From assembly GCA_027490755.1 (NCBI GenBank), contig JAIXXL010000005.1, positions 1 through 64,000 of the forward strand: 64,000 nt of DNA, read 5' to 3'. Under the pieces are notes generated by a model. The model did not search any database. It worked only from the letters and a program-made list of their open reading frames with translations, and was not told the DNA's origin. The stretch is from Betaproteobacteria bacterium (GTDB lineage Bacteria; Pseudomonadota; Gammaproteobacteria; Burkholderiales; UBA3065). Of the stretch, positions 16,812 through 26,313 are shown in pieces. The translations under genes and the position numbers were made by a program. Each line of letters begins with the position of its first letter. Positions within the stretch are counted from its first letter, which is position 1.

Positions 16812-19426
16812 GCGGTAGCGACCACACCCCGATGATGCGCCAGTACCTGGCGCTGAAGGCCGAGCACCCCGACCGCCTGCTGTTCTACCGGATGGGCGAC
16901 TTCTACGAGCTGTTCTACGACGACGCGCAGCGCGCCGCACGTCTGCTGGACATCACCCTGACACACCGCGGCCAGAGCGCCGGCGCGCCGATCCCCATGG
17001 CCGGCGTGCCCCACCACGCCGCAGAGCAGTACCTGGCGCGGCTGGTGCGGGCCGGCGAGTCGGTGGCGATCGCCGAGCAGATCGGCGACGTCGCCACCGC
17101 CAAGGGCCCGGTAGAGCGCGCCGTGGTGCGCATCGTCACCCCCGGCACGCTGAGCGACGCGGCGCTGCTCGACGAGCGTCGCGATGCGCCGCTGCTGGCG
17201 CTGTGCGTGGTCGATGGCGTGGCCGGCGCGGCATGGCTGACGCTGGCCAGCGGCGAGCTGCGCATGGCCGAGCTGCCCGCGCGCGAGCTGCCGGCGCTGC
17301 TGGCGAGAATCCAGCCGGCGGAGCTGCTGCTGGCGGAGGGCGCCGAGCGGCTGCTGGACGGGGTGTTGGGCCGGGCACCATCGGTCACCACCCTGGCGCC
17401 CTGGCAGATGGACGCCGCCAACGGCAGCCGCGCGCTGTGCCAGCAGTTCGGCGTGCAGAGTGTGGCGCCGTGGGGCTGCGACGAGATGCCGCTGGCGCTG
17501 GGCGCCTGCGCCGGACTGCTGGACTACTGCCGGCACACGCAGCGGCAGCACCTTGCCCACCTGCGCCCACCGCGGGTGGAGCGCAGCGACGACCTGCTGC
17601 ACATGGACGCCGCCACGCGCCGCAACCTCGAGCTGACCGAGACGCTGGGGGGCCAGCGCGAGCCCACCCTGCTGAGCGTGATCGACAGCACATGCACCGC
17701 CGCCGGCAGCCGCTGGCTGCACCGCGCCCTGCACCACCCGCTGCGCGCCGGCCACGAACTCGATCACCGCGAGGCCACGGTGGCGGCGCTGCGCGCCGGG
17801 CCCGAGCCATTGCGACAGGTGCTTGCGGGCGTGTGCGACGTCGAGCGCATCGCCGCCCGAGTGGCGCTGCGCAGCGCTCGCCCGCGCGACCTTGCCGCGC
17901 TGCGCGACACCCTGCGCCTGCTGCCCGACATCACCGGCGAGCTGGCGCGACTGGCGCTGCGCGGGCCGAGCGGCGAGCTCAAGGACCTGGTCGGGCGGCT
18001 GGTGTCGCCGGATGCCGTGCTGATGGCTCTGGCGACCACGCTGGCGCCGCAGCCGGCAGCAAGCCTCAAGGACGGCGGCGTGATCGCCGAGGGCGCCGAC
18101 GCCGAGCTGGACGAGCTGCGCGCGCTCGACTCCGGCTGCGGTGACTTCCTGCTTTCTCTTGAGGCGCGAGAACGCGAGCGCACTGGCATCGCGACTCTCA
18201 AGGTGGAATACAACCGCGTCCACGGCTTCTACATCGAGGTCGGGCGCACACACGCGGACAACCTGCCGGGCGAGTACCGGCGCCGGCAGACGCTCAAGAA
18301 CGCCGAGCGCTACATCACGCCGGAGCTGCAGGCGTTCGAGGACCGCGCCCTCTCCGCCCGCGAACGCGCGCTGATGCGCGAGCGGCAGCTGTACGAGGCG
18401 TTGCTGGACACGCTGCAGCCGCACCTGCCGGCATTGCAGCGGCTGGCCGCCAACCTGGCCTGGATAGACGCCGCGGCGGCGCTGGCCGAGCGCGCCGAGG
18501 CCCTGAACTGGGTCGCGCCGCAGTTCCGCCACGAGCCTGGCCTGCTGCTGCGCGACAGTCGCCACCCGGTGGTGGAGGCTGCGGTGGAGCGCTTCATCCC
18601 CAACGACTGCGAGTTCTCGGCGCACCGCCGGCTGCTGCTGGTGACCGGCCCCAACATGGGCGGCAAGTCGACCTGGATGCGACAGGTGGCGCTGTGCACA
18701 CTGCTCGCGCACATCGGCAGCGCGGTGCCAGCGAGCCACGCCGAGTTCGGCCCGATCGACCGCATCTTCACGCGGGTGGGCGCGAGCGATGACCTGGCCA
18801 GCGGGCGCAGCACGTTCATGGTGGAGATGAGCGAGGCGGCAACGATCCTGCACAACGCCACCGAGACCAGTCTCGTGCTGATGGACGAGATCGGCCGCGG
18901 CACCTCGACCTGGGACGGGCTGGCGCTGGCGTGGGCCATCGCCCGCGCACTGCTGGTGAGCAACCGCTCGCTCACGCTGTTCGCCACGCACTACTTCGAG
19001 CTCACTGCCCTTTCCACCGACCATCCGACGCTGGCCAACGTGCACGTGGAGGCGGCCGAGCACGCCGGCGGTGTGGTGTTTCTGCACAAGGTTCAGCCGG
19101 GCCCGGCCAGCCGCAGCTACGGCATCCAGGTGGCGCAACTGGCCGGCGTGCCGGCGGCAGTGCTGCGCGAGGCGCGGGTGCGGCTGGCCATCCTAGAAGC
19201 CACCGCGGCTTCAGGTGGGGGAGCGGCGGCGGCGCAGGGCAGCCTGTTCGCACCCGCGCTTGCGGCGGGGGCAGTTGCGGCGCATGGCACCGAGGTTCAG
19301 CGAGGCGAGGTGGAGCGGCGCGCCCTGGAGATGCTGAGCGAGATCGATCCGGATGCGCTCAGCCCGCGAGAAGCGCTGGAGGCGTTGTATGCGTTGAGGG
19401 AAGCGCTTAACGAAGACGCTAAGTAG
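16808..19426 (+). CDS. mutS: DNA mismatch repair protein MutS
   Basis: MutS recognises mismatches and small loops and starts methyl-independent or MutL-directed repair. The 872-residue protein is full length (E. coli 853). The mismatch-reading Phe-x-Glu lies in MGDFYELF (Phe32, Glu34). Connector, lever and clamp regions follow, then the ATPase with Walker [15 protein letters not shown] (Lys620), [18 protein letters not shown], Walker [17 protein letters not shown] and [10 protein letters not shown]. The start GTG at 16808 overlaps the regulator stop; an ATG eight codons later is an alternative. A strong hairpin lies 28 bases after the stop. Confidence 0.97.
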   Translation: MSGSDHTPMMRQYLALKAEHPDRLLFYRMGDFYELFYDDAQRAARLLDITLTHRGQSAGAPIPMAGVPHHAAEQYLARLVRAGESVAIAEQIGDVATAKGPVERAVVRIVTPGTLSDAALLDERRDAPLLALCVVDGVAGAAWLTLASGELRMAELPARELPALLARIQPAELLLAEGAERLLDGVLGRAPSVTTLAPWQMDAANGSRALCQQFGVQSVAPWGCDEMPLALGACAGLLDYCRHTQRQHLAHLRPPRVERSDDLLHMDAATRRNLELTETLGGQREPTLLSVIDSTCTAAGSRWLHRALHHPLRAGHELDHREATVAALRAGPEPLRQVLAGVCDVERIAARVALRSARPRDLAALRDTLRLLPDITGELARLALRGPSGELKDLVGRLVSPDAVLMALATTLAPQPAASLKDGGVIAEGADAELDELRALDSGCGDFLLSLEARERERTGIATLKVEYNRVHGFYIEVGRTHADNLPGEYRRRQTLKNAERYITPELQAFEDRALSARERALMRERQLYEALLDTLQPHLPALQRLAANLAWIDAAAALAERAEALNWVAPQFRHEPGLLLRDSRHPVVEAAVERFIPNDCEFSAHRRLLLVTGPNMGGKSTWMRQVALCTLLAHIGSAVPASHAEFGPIDRIFTRVGASDDLASGRSTFMVEMSEAATILHNATETSLVLMDEIGRGTSTWDGLALAWAIARALLVSNRSLTLFATHYFELTALSTDHPTLANVHVEAAEHAGGVVFLHKVQPGPASRSYGIQVAQLAGVPAAVLREARVRLAILEATAASGGGAAAAQGSLFAPALAAGAVAAHGTEVQRGEVERRALEMLSEIDPDALSPREALEALYALREALNEDAK

Positions 19427-19453
19427 TTATTACCCGATGCCACCAGTGAGAAA

Positions 19454-19480
19454 AAGAGGCCCGCTGTACGCGGGCCTCTT
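19454..19480 (+). terminator. Hairpin terminator after mutS
   Basis: AAGAGGCCCGC (19454-19464) and GCGGGCCTCTT (19470-19480) form a perfect 11-bp stem around loop TGTAC. An A-rich run precedes it (AAAA before the stem), so with the terminal TT it may work in both directions, although the 3' T-tract is short. Confidence 0.75.
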
Positions 19481-19625
19481 GGCTGGCTCAACGCGGCCCT
19501 AAAGCAACCATCAACTGAAGACCCCGAAGTCCGTCACATTTTGTTTGACGCCGAGTTATGCAACCGAGCTGCGGGCTGGGAGAAGGGGATCGTCGAAAAG
19601 AATGTGCAGGATCGGCGCCGGGCGA

Positions 19626-19976
19626 TCTGCCGGCGGCGCCTTGCTGGTCCACCTGCTGTCAAAACTCCAGGAGCAGACCAGAGTGGTCATTACCAGCAAC
19701 CTCAACCTCACCGAATGGGCGAATGTGTTCGGCGACCCGAAGATGACCACGGCACTGCTTGACCGCCTGACCCATCACTGCCACATCGTCGAGACCGGAA
19801 ACGACTCTTGGCGCTTCCGGAACAGCTCGGCGAAACGCCAAAAGACCGACCGTCAAACCGCCACAGAGAGACCCAAAGCCAAAAACCTGTCCACAACCTG
19901 ACCGATATACTGGCCGCCACTGGGGTGGGTCAGATTTGGATTAAAACCCAGGGTGAGTCCTGCGCCGATATCGACA
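19626..19976 (+). mobile_element. IS21-family remnant: 3' end of istB and right end
   Basis: From about 19626 to the stop at 19901 the reading frame matches the C-terminal third of the IstB ATP-binding helper of IS21 elements: [16 protein letters not shown], then [39 protein letters not shown]. The N-terminal part with Walker A and the whole istA transposase are missing, so this is a broken copy. After the stop, a GGGTCAGATTTGGATTAAAA segment and a following partial repeat ending in CGACA near 19976 look like an IS21 right end with its internal repeats. The frame is open upstream to 19545, but that part has no likeness to IstB. Bases 19481-19625 hold nothing else recognisable. Confidence 0.75.
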
Positions 19977-19991
19977 ACGGCACCTCCAGAG

Positions 19992-20489
19992 TCAGGATTG
20001 GTTTGCCGGGGCCGCCTGTTCGTCGACCGCCCAAGGCGCCTCGATGTCCCATCCGGCGTGGCGCTGCCGGTTCCAGAATGCCTGCAGCAACTGGTGCGCC
20101 CGCGGACGGTCGCATGCGAAACTGGCCGAACCACCGGCACCCCTGAGATTCAGCGACAACCGCGCGCCATTGACGGAGACATCGACCGAATTGAGCAGCC
20201 CGAACTGCTCTGTGGCCCGTTTGCTGGCCGGATCGTCGGGACCCTTTGGCGCCCCCGCGGGTTTCAGTTGCGCCACGATCTCCTGGTGCTTCGCCGAGAA
20301 GACTTCCGGCGGCTGGCCCCGAGCCAGGAGATCGAACGTTGACCGGAGAAGCAACTTCAGCATGCGGCGGCTCAGCCAGAACAGCACGCCCGCCCGGCGA
20401 CCGCTCAAGCGCACCCAGAGGCGGTCCTCCGAGTCGCTGTAGCCGATGGTTATCTGGGTAAAGTTCGGGGTTGCTTCAGAAGTCGGCAT
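19992..20489 (-). CDS. Protein of unknown function
   Basis: A 165-residue soluble protein that I do not recognise. It has an N-terminal half with YSDSEDRLWVRLSGRRAG and a short amphipathic helix (SRRMLKLLLRSTFDLLARG), a charged middle, and a C-terminal half with beta-like segments (DVSVNGARLSLNLRG) ending in a helix and a Trp-containing tail. There is no signal peptide or membrane segment. The start is uncertain: the ATG at 20489 and an in-frame GTG at 20531 are both possible, and neither has a clear ribosome site. It follows the poly-gamma-glutamate hydrolase-like gene on the same strand and probably shares its transcript. The IS21 remnant abuts its 3' end. Confidence 0.6.
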   Translation of the reverse strand: MPTSEATPNFTQITIGYSDSEDRLWVRLSGRRAGVLFWLSRRMLKLLLRSTFDLLARGQPPEVFSAKHQEIVAQLKPAGAPKGPDDPASKRATEQFGLLNSVDVSVNGARLSLNLRGAGGSASFACDRPRAHQLLQAFWNRQRHAGWDIEAPWAVDEQAAPANQS

Positions 20490-20546
20490 GGCGCGGATTA
20501 TGTCAGAGTGAGGGAGACTGGACTCGTTCACCAGCAGGGGCGATCT

Positions 20547-21116
20547 TCACGAATCGAGCGCCGATCGGATCGCCGCGATGACTAGCGGTTCAAGCCGCCC
20601 CTCGCGCACCGGATCGGTGAGCTCGACCTGCACACCCATGCCGGTGCCCCCACGGTTGCAGATGTTGCTGGGCTGGCGGCCGGGGAAGCGGTGCCCCTCC
20701 GTCTGGCAGGGCACGCCGCTGGCGGCGAACGCATCGGCGATGCGAGCCTTCAGGATCTCGTCCAGCCCGCCGAGCAGCACCTTCTCCTCGAGCCCGTTGC
20801 ACCCATGGATCGTGACCACGCGCTCGCAGCGCGCGATGAGACCCAGGCAACGCGGATCATCAAAGCGGCTGCTCGCCAGATGCAGGTTCTCGTAGTTGAG
20901 CGTCGGCAAGCGCCCTTCGAGCAGGTAGAGGTTGTACTCGTCGCCGGCGATCTGGCGGGCGATGTTCGACACACCGCGCTCGATCGGATCGCCGTGGATG
21001 GCGACCACGGCGGCAGTGGACGCCCGCTGCAGCACCTCGACAACGAAGTCGCGACCCTCGGTGAAGCGCGCGCAGAGTTCGGCAAAACCGGTGAGGTGGT
21101 CGGAAGGGATTGACAT
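20547..21116 (-). CDS. Poly-gamma-glutamate hydrolase family protein (PghP-like)
   Basis: A 189-residue protein resembling the PghP family of zinc-dependent poly-gamma-glutamate hydrolases, first known from Bacillus phages. Visible marks are AIHGDPIERGVSNIARQIAG (His-x-x-Pro-x-Glu; residues about 38-57), LYLLEGRLPTLNYENLHL, RVVTIHGCNG with a second His, GLDEILKARIADAF, SNICNRGGTGMGVQVELT and a C-terminal helix. The ATG at 21116 gives the usual length; longer reading is open upstream but lacks family likeness. No signal peptide is seen, so the site of action is unclear. It is divergent from the propeptide-RTX gene across 133 bases. Confidence 0.75.
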   Translation of the reverse strand: MSIPSDHLTGFAELCARFTEGRDFVVEVLQRASTAAVVAIHGDPIERGVSNIARQIAGDEYNLYLLEGRLPTLNYENLHLASSRFDDPRCLGLIARCERVVTIHGCNGLEEKVLLGGLDEILKARIADAFAASGVPCQTEGHRFPGRQPSNICNRGGTGMGVQVELTDPVREGRLEPLVIAAIRSALDS

Positions 21117-21249
21117 GCGGGTTTCGGCCGGAAGCTGCGAAGGCTGACGCAGGCCATAGCCGTTTGTCCAGTCCAAGGCATCGTGATAGCGTTCGCCGAT
21201 GTTGCAAGCTCGGCAATCTCCGGGGCCCATCCCACGTAAGGTGACGCAC

Positions 21250-22971
21250 ATGGCTTTCAGCCTGACCGGCCGCACGTCCTCCGTGGAGGCTGAGGCGGCA
21301 AAATCCGAGACAGCGCCCGAGTACGCCCCCGGCCAGTTGATTGTCGGCCTCGACCCCTCAGTCGCCGATGCCCTAGAACTGCTGCTCGGCGCGATCGACG
21401 GGTCGATCCTCGCCAGTGACCTCGGTGGCAACGGTGTAGTGCTGATCAGCGTGCCTGTCGACACCGACATCCCGGCCACCGTCCGTAAAGCCGCCCAGCT
21501 GCCCTTCGTCACCTACGCCGAGCCCGATCACGTGGTGACGATCCAGTTGGAGGCACCGGTGCAGGAGACACTCGACCCGCCGATCCTGGTCGTTTGCCCA
21601 CCACCCGAGCCTTGTCTGCCCAAACCCTACCTGCTCGACACGCGCTTCGAGACGCTGCTCGCCGGTGACGGCGTGACCATCTCGGGCTACGTGGAACTCA
21701 CCGTGGGGCCCGGCTTCAGTTCCAGAAACGAGTACGACGCGGACTTTAATCTGCGCTCCAGCGAATACCGCGACAGCAGAGGCGCTCGCTCCATTACGGT
21801 GCGCGAGACCTTGGTCGAAGATGGCGTGGTGGTCGGCCACATCGATACCAGTTCGGGCAGCGGCGAGGGCTGCGCCTGGAAATCTCGCACGTGCTACGAC
21901 GCGGCCTTCAACCTGGTCGAGGCCACCTACGCTGACAATCAGGGCTACCAATCGACCACCAGTCGCAGTGAGATCCTCGACGAGTCAACTGGCGAGTTGA
22001 CCGGGTACGAGGTGACCAGTCGTGGCGGCGGCAACGGCTACACATACCACTCGGTCGAAACCTTCGACGCCAGTTACCGGTTGCTGTCGTCCGAATACGA
22101 AAGTGGCGACTACCGGTCGTCCTACCAGCTGGAACCGCAGTTTGACCCCGATACCGGTGAGCTGACTGGGTACGTAAGCACTTACACGTGGAGCGATGGC
22201 AGCGGCACCTACACCTTCAGCAACCAGTTCGATGCCAACTGGAACTACGTCTCTGGTGACAGCGACACCCCTGGGGTCGTTCTGGACGACGGCCCGACCA
22301 GCCTGCCCCTCCTCTTCCTCGACGCGCAGACAGTCGAGGCCGATGCCACGTCCAGAGCCGCGGCCATCGGGCCTGCGCCGATCGACAGTACCAGCGAGAC
22401 CGGCGCACGCTTGCAGGGCACGCAGAGCGACGATGTCTTCCTGATCGATGACGCGCGCGATCGCGTACGCGGCAACAAGGCAGGTGACGATACGGTCATG
22501 AGCGAGACGCTCTCGCTCGACCTGAGTCGCCGCAACCTGAACGGCATTGAGGATGCAGTCCTGATGGGCTGGAGCGACCTCGACCTGCGCGGCAACCGCG
22601 GCGACAACGAACTGCACGGCAACGCCGGCGACAACCGCATCGATGGCGGCGCTGGAGCAGACACGCTGTTCGGCGGTTTTGGCTCGGATGTGTTCGTCAT
22701 CCGCATCGGGCAAAAGGGCGCCGCGGATGTCGTGACCGACTTCACCAGTGGCGAAGACAGCATCGCGCTGCTCGGCAGCGCCTTCCGCCGCCTGTTCGAT
22801 GCCGACGGCGAACTGCGCGGTGGCGTCCTCGGCGACCGCCTGCTGTTCGACGCGAGCAGCGGCGAACTCAGCTTCGACCGGGACGGTGCAGCGGGTCGTG
22901 GGACGGCCAAGGTCATCGCCGTGCTGGTCGGCGTCGACGAGGTCACGGCCAGCGATTTCACGCTCGGCTGA
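21250..22971 (+). CDS. Secreted RTX protein with protease-propeptide-like N-terminus
   Basis: A 573-residue protein with three parts. Residues about 20-100 resemble the propeptide/inhibitor I9-type domain before subtilases (APGQLIVGLDPSVADALE, then LPFVTYAEPDHVV), yet no serine-protease domain follows. Residues about 125-340 hold several degenerate repeats with a pattern of Tyr-Asp, then SSEYRDSRG or SSEYESGDY, then TGELTGY. Residues about 385-573 are a C-terminal RTX region (GNRGDNELHGNAGDNRIDGG, GGAGADTLFGGFGSDVF) followed by the DFTSGEDSIAL segment common in serralysin C-termini, ending in ASDFTLG. It lacks a Sec signal and should leave by type I secretion. Start ATG 21250 has AAGGTGA six bases upstream. 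Confidence 0.8.
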   Translation: MAFSLTGRTSSVEAEAAKSETAPEYAPGQLIVGLDPSVADALELLLGAIDGSILASDLGGNGVVLISVPVDTDIPATVRKAAQLPFVTYAEPDHVVTIQLEAPVQETLDPPILVVCPPPEPCLPKPYLLDTRFETLLAGDGVTISGYVELTVGPGFSSRNEYDADFNLRSSEYRDSRGARSITVRETLVEDGVVVGHIDTSSGSGEGCAWKSRTCYDAAFNLVEATYADNQGYQSTTSRSEILDESTGELTGYEVTSRGGGNGYTYHSVETFDASYRLLSSEYESGDYRSSYQLEPQFDPDTGELTGYVSTYTWSDGSGTYTFSNQFDANWNYVSGDSDTPGVVLDDGPTSLPLLFLDAQTVEADATSRAAAIGPAPIDSTSETGARLQGTQSDDVFLIDDARDRVRGNKAGDDTVMSETLSLDLSRRNLNGIEDAVLMGWSDLDLRGNRGDNELHGNAGDNRIDGGAGADTLFGGFGSDVFVIRIGQKGAADVVTDFTSGEDSIALLGSAFRRLFDADGELRGGVLGDRLLFDASSGELSFDRDGAAGRGTAKVIAVLVGVDEVTASDFTLG

Positions 22972-23032
22972 AGCCCCACACGCCGCCACGCCACCGCTAG
23001 CAGCGCCCCCGGGGCCTCAGGCAGGCCCCGGC

Positions 23033-23482
23033 TCAGCGCACGCCGAGCAGTTCCACGTCGAAGATCAGCGTGGCGTTTGGCGGAATCACACCGCCGGCAC
23101 CGCGCGCGCCGTAACCCATCTCGGCGGGAATCACCAGCGTGCGCTTGCCGCCGATCCTCATTCCGGCCACGCCCTCGTCCCAGCCGCGGATGACCATGCC
23201 GCCACCCAGCGGAAAGCTGAACGGCTGCCCGCGGTCCAGCGAGCTGTCGAACTTCTTGCCACGCCCTTCAGCCGCAGCCGGGTCGTAGATCCAGCCGGTG
23301 TAGTGCACCGAGACCATCTTGCCCGGCGTGGCCTCGACGCCTGCGCCGACCGTGCGGTCGATCTTGGCCAGCGCGGTGACGGGCGCCTTGGGCAGGTCGG
23401 CTGGGCCGGCGGCATCGGCATCGGTGATGGAGGCGACGCTGGCGAGGGTGGCGAGTCCGAGGAGGGTGCTGAGGAGTTTCAT
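23033..23482 (-). CDS. FKBP-type peptidyl-prolyl isomerase, periplasmic
   Basis: A 149-residue FKBP that speeds cis-trans proline isomerisation. A signal peptide covers about residues 1-25 (MKLLSTLLGLATLASVAS, cleavage near DADAA), so it acts in the periplasm. The single FKBP domain (about 55-149) has VSVHYTGWIYDP, KFDSSLDRGQPFSFPLGGG, VIRGWDEGVAGMRIGGKR and GYGARGAGGVIPPNATLIF, with the usual ligand-pocket residues. A 247-base gap separates it from the divergent EI24 gene; nothing clear lies in that gap. The propeptide-RTX gene converges with it. Confidence 0.93.
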   Translation of the reverse strand: MKLLSTLLGLATLASVASITDADAAGPADLPKAPVTALAKIDRTVGAGVEATPGKMVSVHYTGWIYDPAAAEGRGKKFDSSLDRGQPFSFPLGGGMVIRGWDEGVAGMRIGGKRTLVIPAEMGYGARGAGGVIPPNATLIFDVELLGVR

Positions 23483-23729
23483 GCAAGGCTCCGGGTGGTC
23501 GGCTGCAGGGCCGGTGGTGAGAGCCGGAATGATGCATCAGTCGCGGGCCGAGTGGGCGGCGGATCTGAGCGCGACGCACGCGACCCTTTGTGACGCATGC
23601 GAGCCCCAGGGATGCCGGGACTCGGAGTCCGGCCGATCGGCGGCCCACCCACCGCAGCACCACACAGCGAACGCACGGCACGGGGCCGCGTCAAAGTCGG
23701 AGGCCCACCCGTATGGCAGCATCGCCCTC

Positions 23730-24539
23730 ATGCAAAAGATCTTCGACGCCCTCACCCGCGCCCTCGCCAGCCTGCTGCACCCGCAGATGCTGCTGCTGTG
23801 CATCGCGCCGCTGCTTCTTGCGGGGCTGGTGTGGCTGGTAGTGGTGGCGCTGACCTGGTACGACGGCTGGATGTGGATGCGCGGCACGCTCGAGAGTGGG
23901 CTTGGCGCGGCCGGGTCGACAGCGGAATCGCTGGCCGGGCCTTGGGCCGGGCGGGTGGAGCCGCCCGAGTGGATGCACGGCATGATGGTCATGGATGGCG
24001 AAGCGATCGCCGGCGGGCTGCTCGCAGTGGCCACCGGCGCGCTCTTGCTCGTGCTCTTGGTGCCGGCGGTGTGGATGACCGCGCTGGTGATCTTTGCACT
24101 CATCGCCATGCCGTGGACGGTGAGCCTTGTCGGCCGCCGCGACTACCCGGGCCTCGAGCGGCTCGAGGGTGGCAACTGGCTGGGCAGCCTCTGGAACGCG
24201 GTGGTGGCGGTCGCGGTGTTCGTAGTGCTGTGGCTCCTCACGCTGCCGCTGTGGCTGCTCGGCGGGCTCGGCGCACTGCTCGGGCTGGCACTCACCGGCT
24301 GGGTGACGCAACGCCTGCTGCGCTACGATGCGCTGGCGTTGCACGCCACCGCTGCCGAGCGGCGCCTGGTGATCGAGCGCGCCGGTGGGCGGCTGTGGCT
24401 GCTCGGCATCGTCATCACACTGCTGGCGATCGTGCCGCTGTTCAACTTGGTGCTGCCGGTCTACGCCGGCCTGGCGGTGACACACCTGTGCCTGATGGAA
24501 CTGGCAGAGGTGCGGCGCGAGGGGCCGGTGGTCGGCTGA
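23730..24539 (+). CDS. EI24 domain-containing membrane protein
   Basis: A 269-residue inner-membrane protein of the EI24/CysZ-like superfamily. Hydrophobic segments lie at about residues 20-45, 95-135, 160-195 and 220-255, and an opening of the type IFDALTRALASLLHPQMLLL matches the family. Some relatives (CysZ) import sulfate, but the role of this branch is not known to me. The ATG at 23730 is chosen because the family-like sequence begins there, although the frame is open far upstream through a low-complexity stretch. It ends five bases from the convergent glycosyltransferase stop. Confidence 0.8.
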   Translation: MQKIFDALTRALASLLHPQMLLLCIAPLLLAGLVWLVVVALTWYDGWMWMRGTLESGLGAAGSTAESLAGPWAGRVEPPEWMHGMMVMDGEAIAGGLLAVATGALLLVLLVPAVWMTALVIFALIAMPWTVSLVGRRDYPGLERLEGGNWLGSLWNAVVAVAVFVVLWLLTLPLWLLGGLGALLGLALTGWVTQRLLRYDALALHATAAERRLVIERAGGRLWLLGIVITLLAIVPLFNLVLPVYAGLAVTHLCLMELAEVRREGPVVG

Positions 24540-24543
24540 CCGA

Positions 24544-26220
24544 TCACCCGGCTGGTGCGCCCGGCGGCGGGTCCACAACGCGCAGGGCGCCCGATTTGAC
24601 CAGCCAGACCAACCCGCGAAACACGTGAGCGCGCCGCGGCTCGGCGATCCCCTGTACCAGATCGGCGGCTGGCCGGGGGCCTGATGCGGCCACCTCCATC
24701 ACCTGCCGCAACTCCTCCCGAGTGGGTAGCACGATGCGCGCGAAATCTACCATTGCAAGCTGCCGATCCGAATCGACCCGCTGCAGCAGACGCTCCATGT
24801 CGTCGATGGACGGCGCGAGCAGGGTCTGTAGTTCGAGTTGCCTGCTCGGATACACGGCGAACGCGTGGAAGGGATCGAGCCGGGCTGGCCAAGGATTCGC
24901 GAGCGGGTGCAGGCTCGCCCCACCAGACCGACGCGATTCGGCGAGTCGGGCCCACAAAGCCTCGTACTGCGGAATGATCGCGGCCCAGTCGTAGACAGCG
25001 CGCGCCCGCTCGCGCCCGGCCTCGCCGAACCTGCGGCGCAGCTCGGCCGACTCGATCAGACGCACGAAAGCCTCTGCAGCAGCATCGACATCGACCGCCA
25101 CCAGAGTGCAGGTATGGCCGCAGTACATGTCGTAGGTGTCGAGCTCGAGCGCGTGGCGCAACGCTAGGTCCCCGCCATGCCCCGCTTGTGGCATCAGCGT
25201 CGGGATGCGGAACCCGTCGACGCCGTCGCGCACCGTGTCGCGATAACCATCCCAGTCGCTCACCACCACCGGCAGACCTGCTGCCATCGCCTCGATCGGC
25301 ACGAGGCCGAAGGTCTCCTGGATATTGTCCGAGAGGCTGCAGAAGATGTCTGCGGCGGCCCACGCTGTCCGTCTGTCCTTCGCCTCGCGGCCGTCGAGGT
25401 TGCGAACCGGGACATCTGGACACGTCCGGCCCGCAGCCTCGGCATATGCCTTGGCGATGAACTCGTTGGCGTGCCAGCCACACTCCACCAAGAGCACCTC
25501 GCGCCCGGTGCGCTCGCGCGCCGCCTGCAGCGCCCGGTACATGGCCAGCGGATGAGCCTTGGCATGAAAGCTGAGTCGCCCCATGAACAGCACCACCAGC
25601 GTGTCCTCGGCCACACCCAGCCGCGCGCGCGCGGCGGCGCGTTCCCCAGCCTGAAACGAGAAGTCAGCGGTGTGGATGCCGAGCGGGATGACCGGGAACT
25701 GCGGCAGCACCAGCCTCTGCACTCCAAGGCGTTGCACCAGATAGTCGGCCTGCGCCTGCAGGATGCGCTCGACATTGTCTCTGACCGCCGTGCTGGTGCA
25801 GATCACAGCATCCCATGGCTGCACCGGAGCGGTGAGGAGGTCGGCGATCGCATCCATGGCCCTGTCGCTGCTGGTGGTGTGGGTGATGCCGCAAAGGCTC
25901 CACGACGCGTGGCCGAAAAAGGATCGCTGCCAGGCCTGCTCGCCGATGCCGGGGCCCGGGCAGTAGAGGGCCCCGGGCCGCGCCAGTTGATCGAGGTTCC
26001 CCGCCTGAACCACGTGGACCCCCTCATCACGTCCCAGAGCCCTCGCGGTATCGGCAAAATGCTGACCATGCTCGCGACGCATCGCCTGCACCCAGAGCTC
26101 ACCACGCTCACCGTGGGTCAGAAAGCCCCGCAGAAAGCTCTCGCCAGCGGCGTTCCGCCCCATCAACTTCGGGCCGGAGGTCGTGTAGGCCTCGGGGTGG
26201 TAGAGGATGGCTGCAGTCAC
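24544..26220 (-). CDS. GT4-type glycosyltransferase with C-terminal extension
   Basis: A 558-residue retaining GT-B glycosyltransferase. The acceptor half (about residues 1-210) opens with AAILYHPEAYTTSGPKLMG. The donor half includes VVLFMGRLSFHAKAHP and the GT4 motif ETFGLVPIEAMAAGLPVVVSD (about 310-330), whose Glu pair binds the nucleotide sugar. After the Rossmann part (about residue 430) comes a further region of some 120 residues with no family I know. It stands alone among housekeeping genes, and donor and acceptor cannot be told. Confidence 0.85.
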   Translation of the reverse strand: MTAAILYHPEAYTTSGPKLMGRNAAGESFLRGFLTHGERGELWVQAMRREHGQHFADTARALGRDEGVHVVQAGNLDQLARPGALYCPGPGIGEQAWQRSFFGHASWSLCGITHTTSSDRAMDAIADLLTAPVQPWDAVICTSTAVRDNVERILQAQADYLVQRLGVQRLVLPQFPVIPLGIHTADFSFQAGERAAARARLGVAEDTLVVLFMGRLSFHAKAHPLAMYRALQAARERTGREVLLVECGWHANEFIAKAYAEAAGRTCPDVPVRNLDGREAKDRRTAWAAADIFCSLSDNIQETFGLVPIEAMAAGLPVVVSDWDGYRDTVRDGVDGFRIPTLMPQAGHGGDLALRHALELDTYDMYCGHTCTLVAVDVDAAAEAFVRLIESAELRRRFGEAGRERARAVYDWAAIIPQYEALWARLAESRRSGGASLHPLANPWPARLDPFHAFAVYPSRQLELQTLLAPSIDDMERLLQRVDSDRQLAMVDFARIVLPTREELRQVMEVAASGPRPAADLVQGIAEPRRAHVFRGLVWLVKSGALRVVDPPPGAPAG

Positions 26221-26313
26221 TGGGTGGCTCGCGTGTCGGTGCGTGATGAGGTTTGGGTCCGGAAGCGACCTGGCCGACCTGCCGGGAAGCCTCCCTAAGA
26301 TCCGGATGACCCG

